Origin: UBA2040 sp041674745
GTDB lineage: Bacteria; Bacteroidota; Bacteroidia; Flavobacteriales_D; Crocinitomicaceae
Assembly: GCA_041674745.1 (NCBI GenBank)
Contig: JBAYVD010000003.1
Location: 1 to 64,000 of the forward strand
Direction of reading: 5' to 3'
Length of the DNA: 64,000 bases
Both the position numbers and the translations under genes were made by a program. Below, one piece after another: positions 59,556 through 64,000 of the stretch (its first letter is position 1; every line of letters starts with the position of its first letter). The notes under the pieces were generated by a model. It was not told the origin of the DNA, searched no databases, and saw nothing but the letters and a program-made list of their open reading frames with translations.

Positions 59556-59962
59556 TGACACCAGCGGAAATCGTAGCCAAAATGATGGAAAAAGATGAAT
59601 TTTCCCAATGGCTTGGCATTTCCGTGGTTGAAATTGAAAAAGGAAAATGTGTGTTGGCAATGAACGTTCGTCACGAGATGTTGAACGGTTTTCACATAGC
59701 ACACGGCGGCATTTCGTATTCCATTTCCGATTCCGCCTTGGCGTTTGCTGCGAATGCCTACGGATTTCAATGCGTGAGTATCGAAACCAGTATTTCCCAT
59801 CTCAAACCGCTTCGTGAAAACGACCAATTGACAACCCTTTGCACGGAAATCAACCGCGGAAAATCAATTGGACTTTACGAAGTAAAAACCCTCAACCAAG
59901 ACCAAGAATTGGTGGCGTATTTCAAAGGAACGGTGAAGATTTCGCGGGAGGAGTGGAGTTGA
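59555..59962 (+). CDS. PaaI-type hotdog-fold thioesterase
   Basis: 135 residues. AHGGISYSISDSALAFAANA is the hotdog helix with the HGG motif, preceded by LNGFHIAHGG. FECVSIETSISHLKP-like strands follow. It hydrolyses acyl- or aryl-CoA thioesters; PaaI acts on phenylacetyl-CoA intermediates, but the substrate here is unknown. It is coupled to the preceding acidic protein. Confidence 0.9.
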   Translation: MTPAEIVAKMMEKDEFSQWLGISVVEIEKGKCVLAMNVRHEMLNGFHIAHGGISYSISDSALAFAANAYGFQCVSIETSISHLKPLRENDQLTTLCTEINRGKSIGLYEVKTLNQDQELVAYFKGTVKISREEWS

Positions 59963-60574
59963 TTGCGAGTGATTTGAAATTTAATAGCGCATTTGTAAAA
60001 TGACTAAAGTGTTGATTTTCAAGTGCCGTTCGTAAATTTGGGAATTCCCAAATTCCCAAAGAAATTCATTTTTAAAACATTGATATTCTGGCCTCGTTCG
60101 TAAATTTGGGAATTCGCAAATTCGCAAAGAAATTCATTTTTTAAACATTGATTTCTAGACCTCGTTCGTAAATTTGGGAATTCGCAAATTCGCAAAGAAA
60201 TTCATTTTTTAAACATTGATTTCTAGACCTCGTTCGTAAATTTGGGAATTCGGGAATTTGCAAAGAATTTCATTTTTAAAAGGTTGATTTTTAGGCCTCG
60301 TTCGTAAATTTGGGAATTCCCAAATTCCCAAAGAAATTCATTTTTAAAACATTGATTATCAGGTCTCGTTCGTAAATTTGGGAATTTGCAAATTCGCAAA
60401 GGAAACGCATCGTTAAAACAGTGAATTTCAGCATCATTTAATAAGTTCATAAATTTCGTTTGATTCCATAAATCAGCATTGCACCTCGACTCCCCATCCA
60501 GCTTTAATCCAACTTTACTTATTTTTTCTTGAACCCATTTCACTCTTACTTGTACAGTTGTCCAAATTCAATTT
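59963..60574. other. 612-bp gene-free stretch carrying a tandem repeat
   Basis: About two thirds of the stretch is the 68-bp tandem repeat at 60027-60434. The remaining 140 bases before the next gene are AT-rich leader with no further motif noticed. The minus-strand open frame across it is spurious. Confidence 0.8.
60027..60434. repeat. Tandem repeat, six units of exactly 68 bp
   Basis: Units begin at 60027, 60095, 60163, 60231, 60299 and 60367 with CGTTCGTAAATTTGGGAATT. Each contains an internal symmetric core; units 1 and 5 have the perfect 20-bp palindrome AATTTGGGAATTCCCAAATT, while others change CCC to CGC. All units also share AAATTCATTTTTAAAACATTGA-like text. Because 68 is not a multiple of three, it is not coding. 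Confidence 0.95.
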
Positions 60575-61156
60575 ATGAAACAACGTGTACTTATAATCGC
60601 CCTTTTTCTGTCCTATGGCAGTTTTTCTCAAACCAAAACCATTGCCCACAAGCGTCACAATGGTTCCAAACTTACTTTTTCAGAATCATTGAAGCACGAA
60701 GGTTTTGATGCCGTATTTTCCAATTTTGGCGTGGCGCCGGAGCGTTGGGTGCGGAATTCGGAATTGAAAAAAGTTGTATTTATCAATGATTCGATGGTGG
60801 CGATGGTAACCGAGGAAAGTTGTAAAGATGAATACGCACCGCGGAATAATCCGGAAATATGGCGCGCAGGAACGGACACTGTTAAAAATCACCCTGTTTT
60901 TTCGGAGAAAATCTCCGTCGATAGCATGCGCACCATTCTGAAAGAAACCTATTTTTTTGCCAACGACATCGACAAAGTTCAATTTGAAGGCTTTGAAACG
61001 AACAAAGCGCGCATTCCGCGAAGAGATTTGAAAGCACAAACGCAACCTGACGAAACCAGCAATTATCAAAAAAGAAAACACGCGGACAATTGGAGCAAAT
61101 GGTTTCTATTAATCGTGGCAACTTCTTCGGCAATCGGCATCATTCGCATGAAATAA
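60575..61156 (+). CDS. Hypothetical protein with signal peptide and C-terminal membrane helix
   Basis: 193 residues. The N-terminus MKQRVLIIALFLSYGSFSQ is a signal peptide, and KWFLLIVATSSAIGIIRMK at the end is a transmembrane helix. The middle is polar with SLKHEGFDAVFSNFGVAPERW. Function is unknown. It is coupled directly to the next gene, which starts in the base after its stop codon. Confidence 0.7.
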   Translation: MKQRVLIIALFLSYGSFSQTKTIAHKRHNGSKLTFSESLKHEGFDAVFSNFGVAPERWVRNSELKKVVFINDSMVAMVTEESCKDEYAPRNNPEIWRAGTDTVKNHPVFSEKISVDSMRTILKETYFFANDIDKVQFEGFETNKARIPRRDLKAQTQPDETSNYQKRKHADNWSKWFLLIVATSSAIGIIRMK

Positions 61157-62260
61157 ATGACGAAAGAAAAGTTTTATCCGCAAGTTTTAGCTTTTTGGGC
61201 TATTTTACTCGTTGTCCTGCCCATTGATTTGCCCATTTTTGAATGGAAAAACACGGCTGTTTTGGGATGTTGGCAATGGATATTCAACGATCTTTTGCAG
61301 CAAAATTTTCTGTTTTTCTCCGATAGCAATGGTTTTTACGCGATTGTTTTTACGACTATTTTAATCGTTGTTTTATTCACTCTTTTGTTTCACAAGAAAA
61401 TCGTTCAAACAAGCGAAAAATGGAACAAGGTCGTGTATTATTTTCTATTAGCGACACTCTTTCTTATTTTTCTAAAATACGGATTGGACAAAGTGATGCT
61501 ACTACAATTCCCAACACCGGAACCCAATTTGTTGTTCACAGAATTGAAAGATTTGGACAAAGACATTTTGTTTTGGACGAGTTTGGGAACTTCAAAATTG
61601 TACAATTTCGCAACAGGATTGGCTGAAATAATAGGCGCTTTTCTGTTGCTTTTTTATCGAACGCGTCGTGGTGGTTTGTTACTATTATTGCTTTCGGCGG
61701 CGTACATTGTTTTGCTCAATTTTTCTTTCAACATTGGCGTGAAAGCCTTTGCGTTGGTTCTTTTTGGAATTTTGGTCACCTTGAATTGGAGCGATTTGCG
61801 TTTTCTTTTCACCTATTTGTTTGGTTTTGGCGAAGAAGAAAAAGAGCGAAAAAAACGGATTGCTTTGCCTATTTTGAAATTGGTTTTGGGATTGTCTATT
61901 TTGTTGTATTTTCTAGTATTGAACCACGAAAATGAACTGAAAAATCCGTTGATGGGTGCGTATCAACTTTCGGATTCTTCTATAGAAAAGTCCTACATCT
62001 TCATCAATCAACAAGATTATTGGATAGAGAAATCTGTTGATGGAACTTTCGAAGCTTTCCAAATGAAGGCCTTGAATAAAAGTGAATTTGTTCTTGAAAA
62101 CCAAGCTGGAAAACGAAAAATTGTAACGTTCCAAGCCACCAAAAATGGAACGGAATTTCAATTAACGAATGATTCCACCAACGAAATCAAACTTTTCGAA
62201 AAACTGAAAATCAATGAATTTCCAATCTCACAAGATGATTTTTCTTGGGTGGTGAAATGA
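61157..62260 (+). CDS. Polytopic membrane protein, DoxX-like (hypothetical)
   Basis: 367 residues with about seven hydrophobic helices in the first 270 and a soluble beta-rich C-terminus of about 90 residues. FLKYGLDKVMLLQFPTP and LYNFATGLAEIIGAFLLLFYRTRRGGLL are reminiscent of DoxX-like proteins. The assignment is weak. It is coupled to the upstream gene and ends two bases before the convergent E1 gene. Confidence 0.7.
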   Translation: MTKEKFYPQVLAFWAILLVVLPIDLPIFEWKNTAVLGCWQWIFNDLLQQNFLFFSDSNGFYAIVFTTILIVVLFTLLFHKKIVQTSEKWNKVVYYFLLATLFLIFLKYGLDKVMLLQFPTPEPNLLFTELKDLDKDILFWTSLGTSKLYNFATGLAEIIGAFLLLFYRTRRGGLLLLLLSAAYIVLLNFSFNIGVKAFALVLFGILVTLNWSDLRFLFTYLFGFGEEEKERKKRIALPILKLVLGLSILLYFLVLNHENELKNPLMGAYQLSDSSIEKSYIFINQQDYWIEKSVDGTFEAFQMKALNKSEFVLENQAGKRKIVTFQATKNGTEFQLTNDSTNEIKLFEKLKINEFPISQDDFSWVVK

Positions 62261-62262
62261 AA

Positions 62263-64000
62263 TCAATACCCCAACAAATCACCAATCGCGGTTTTCACTT
62301 TGTCAGCATTGGGAAGCAAAGTCGCTTCTAAAACACTGTTCAATGGAATGGCCGGCGTATCGATGGATCCAACAATGGAAATCGGTGCGTCCAAGGATTC
62401 GAAATTGTCGCGTTGCAAACGACCCACCAATCCCAACGTGAAATTGCATTCGGTGGACTCTTCGGTGACAAACAAGATTTTTCCGTGACGTTTTGCCACT
62501 TCGTTCATTTTCTCGTGATCCAGTGGATTCAAAGTACGTAAATCAATGATTTCAACTTGACAAGGGAAACTTTTTGCCGCTTCAATTGCCCAATAAACGC
62601 CCATTCCGTAGGTGATTATCGCACAAGTTGAACCCTTATCAATACATGACTGCTCGGCTTCTTGCACGACACGCGCTTTTCCGAACGGAATCACATACTC
62701 TTCGTCGGGTTCAATTGACATGGCGCCTTCTGTTCCCGCAATTTTAGACCAGTACAAACCTTTGTGCTCCAGCATCACCACTGGATTTGGATCGTAAAAA
62801 GCCGATTTCATCAAACCTTTCAAATCCGCTCCTGTGGAAGGATACGCAATTTTAATTCCGCGTATATTCGTTAAAACAGATTCTACCGAAGAGGAATGGT
62901 ACGGTCCACCAGATCCATACGCGCCAATTGGCACACGAATGATACAACTTACGGGCCATTTTCCATTGGATAAATAATAACTTCGGGAAACTTCTGTGAA
63001 CAATTGATTGAGTCCTGGCCAAATGTAATCGGCGAATTGAACTTCCACAATCGGTTTTAAACCTACCGCCGACATTCCTACGGTCGAGCCAATGATAAAG
63101 GCTTCTTGTATCGGTGTGTTGAAAACCCGATTGTCACCAAATTTCTGTGCCAAGGTAGCCGCTTCACGGAAAACACCGCCCAAGCGTCCGCCAACATCTT
63201 GTCCATACAACAAAGCTTCTGGATGTGCTTCCATCAATTCACGCACGGCAAAAAGAGCGCTGTCTACCATCACGGTTTTTTTCTTGCCTTTTGGTTCACG
63301 TTCGCCTTTTTCTTCGGTGATGGGCGTAGGGGCAAAAATATAATCGAGAACGTCTTTCGGTTCTGGATCGGCTGCATTCAACGCTTGGTCATACGCTTCG
63401 TCCACTTCTGTGCTGATTACTTTTTCGATGGTTTCCAAATCTGCTTCCGCGATGCCCATGGAAACGATATTGGCTTTCAATTTTGGATAAGGATCGCGTG
63501 TAGCTGCTTCTTCTAAATCGTCGCGGTACCATTCTTTTCGAACTCCGGATGTGTGGTGGCCTAAAAGCGGAACTTTTGCGTGTACCAAAAACGGTCGACG
63601 CTCTTTTCGAACGGTATCAAAAACTTCTTGCATGGTTTGGTAACACAAATCGAAATCCGTTCCATCAATGGTGCGCACTTCAATTCCGTTGAATCCACGC
63701 ATGTATTCACTCATGTCTTGCGCGCGAGTTTCGTCTGCGCTAGCGGAAATGTCCCAACCATTGTCTTGTACCAAATAAACAATTGGATATTGTTTCAAAG
63801 CTGCCATTTGCAAAGCTTCTGAAACTTCGCCTTCGGTACAGGAAGCATCGCCTAATGAACAAACTACAATGGGTTTTTTATCACCAAAATCGTCAGCGAT
63901 TCCTTGCAATTCTTTGTATTGAATTCCCATCGCAACTCCTGTTGTAGGAATCGCTTGCATGCCCGTTGCAGAAGATTGATGAGGAATTTTGGGTTTATTG
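62263..64000 (-). CDS. 2-oxoacid dehydrogenase E1, fused alpha-beta (branched-chain type), partial
   Basis: The open frame continues past 64000, so the N-terminus is missing; at least 579 residues are present. The alpha part carries the thiamine-binding region SLGDASCTEGEVSEAL with LVQDNGWDIS. The beta part carries RELMEAHPEALLYGQDVGGRLGG and VQFADYIWPGLNQL. This fusion is common in Bacteroidota and matches the branched-chain 2-oxoisovalerate dehydrogenase E1. It decarboxylates 2-oxoacids with TPP and passes acyl groups to E2. Confidence 0.92.
   Translation of the reverse strand, partial: NKPKIPHQSSATGMQAIPTTGVAMGIQYKELQGIADDFGDKKPIVVCSLGDASCTEGEVSEALQMAALKQYPIVYLVQDNGWDISASADETRAQDMSEYMRGFNGIEVRTIDGTDFDLCYQTMQEVFDTVRKERRPFLVHAKVPLLGHHTSGVRKEWYRDDLEEAATRDPYPKLKANIVSMGIAEADLETIEKVISTEVDEAYDQALNAADPEPKDVLDYIFAPTPITEEKGEREPKGKKKTVMVDSALFAVRELMEAHPEALLYGQDVGGRLGGVFREAATLAQKFGDNRVFNTPIQEAFIIGSTVGMSAVGLKPIVEVQFADYIWPGLNQLFTEVSRSYYLSNGKWPVSCIIRVPIGAYGSGGPYHSSSVESVLTNIRGIKIAYPSTGADLKGLMKSAFYDPNPVVMLEHKGLYWSKIAGTEGAMSIEPDEEYVIPFGKARVVQEAEQSCIDKGSTCAIITYGMGVYWAIEAAKSFPCQVEIIDLRTLNPLDHEKMNEVAKRHGKILFVTEESTECNFTLGLVGRLQRDNFESLDAPISIVGSIDTPAIPLNSVLEATLLPNADKVKTAIGDLLGY

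Noticed and set aside
60027..60434. CRISPR array
   Set aside because: The whole 68-bp unit is conserved including the would-be spacers, and no cas genes are near; it is a tandem repeat.
60223..60543. Minus-strand open frame of 106 codons
   Set aside because: It runs across non-coding 68-bp repeats whose period is not a multiple of three, so the frame shifts from unit to unit.

Overview
The window looks like chromosomal DNA from a member of the Bacteroidota, probably class Flavobacteriia or a Fluviicola/Crocinitomicaceae-like relative. This is inferred, not searched. The evidence is AT-rich DNA, TAnnTTTG promoter elements with little Shine-Dalgarno signal, a gliding-motility ABC ATPase (GldA), several secreted proteins with type IX secretion (T9SS) type A or type B C-terminal domains, a fused alpha-beta 2-oxoacid dehydrogenase E1, and many SCxK-type lipoproteins. 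I saw no tRNA, rRNA, CRISPR array, insertion sequence or prophage.

Layout. 1-124: 5' end of a tyrosine recombinase, cut by the window edge. 0.25-3.8 kb: a zinc-ribbon protein converging on a four-gene operon of one M48 protease and three AIM24-like paralogues. 4.0-6.3 kb: three tandem exported EF-hand proteins. 6.4-9 kb: a DUF808 membrane protein and a T9SS-secreted BNR-repeat protein. 9.1-14.7 kb: a potassium-uptake module on the minus strand (KdpD-like kinase without the cytosolic sensor part, KdpE-like regulator, small helical protein, TrkH, TrkA, BBP2-type porin). 14.8-22 kb: MarC, lipoproteins, a patatin phospholipase, a DUF2202 lipoprotein, and a TonB-dependent receptor with a His/Cys-rich partner. 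22-30.5 kb: housekeeping and nucleotide-hygiene genes (two MazG-like pyrophosphohydrolases, Nudix, dtd, rsgA, tyrS, truA), gldA and a degenerate single-domain DEAD-box-like protein. 30.6-46.3 kb: surface proteins, an esterase, purB, an ECF sigma factor with a minimal zinc anti-sigma-like partner, lnt, rnhB, an acyl-CoA dehydrogenase, a GH113-like lipoprotein and an RCC1 protein. 46.4-52.4 kb: two divergent T9SS cargo genes bracketed by direct copies of the 3' end of a DbpA-type helicase gene. 52.4-64 kb: that helicase, an MntR-type regulator with an evident operator, a DPP-IV-like peptidase, DUF2461, a thioesterase, a 6 x 68 bp tandem repeat, and a partial E1 gene.

The two features most worth a second look are the 6-kb segment bracketed by roughly 72-bp direct repeats copied from the helicase 3' end, which looks like an insertion or duplication event, and the abundance of intergenic palindromes built from reiterated short words, with a related 68-bp tandem array near 60 kb. 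Other notable items are the motif-by-motif decayed DEAD-box protein, the Trk system coupled to a KdpDE-like pair, and the MntR operator lying over its own promoter.
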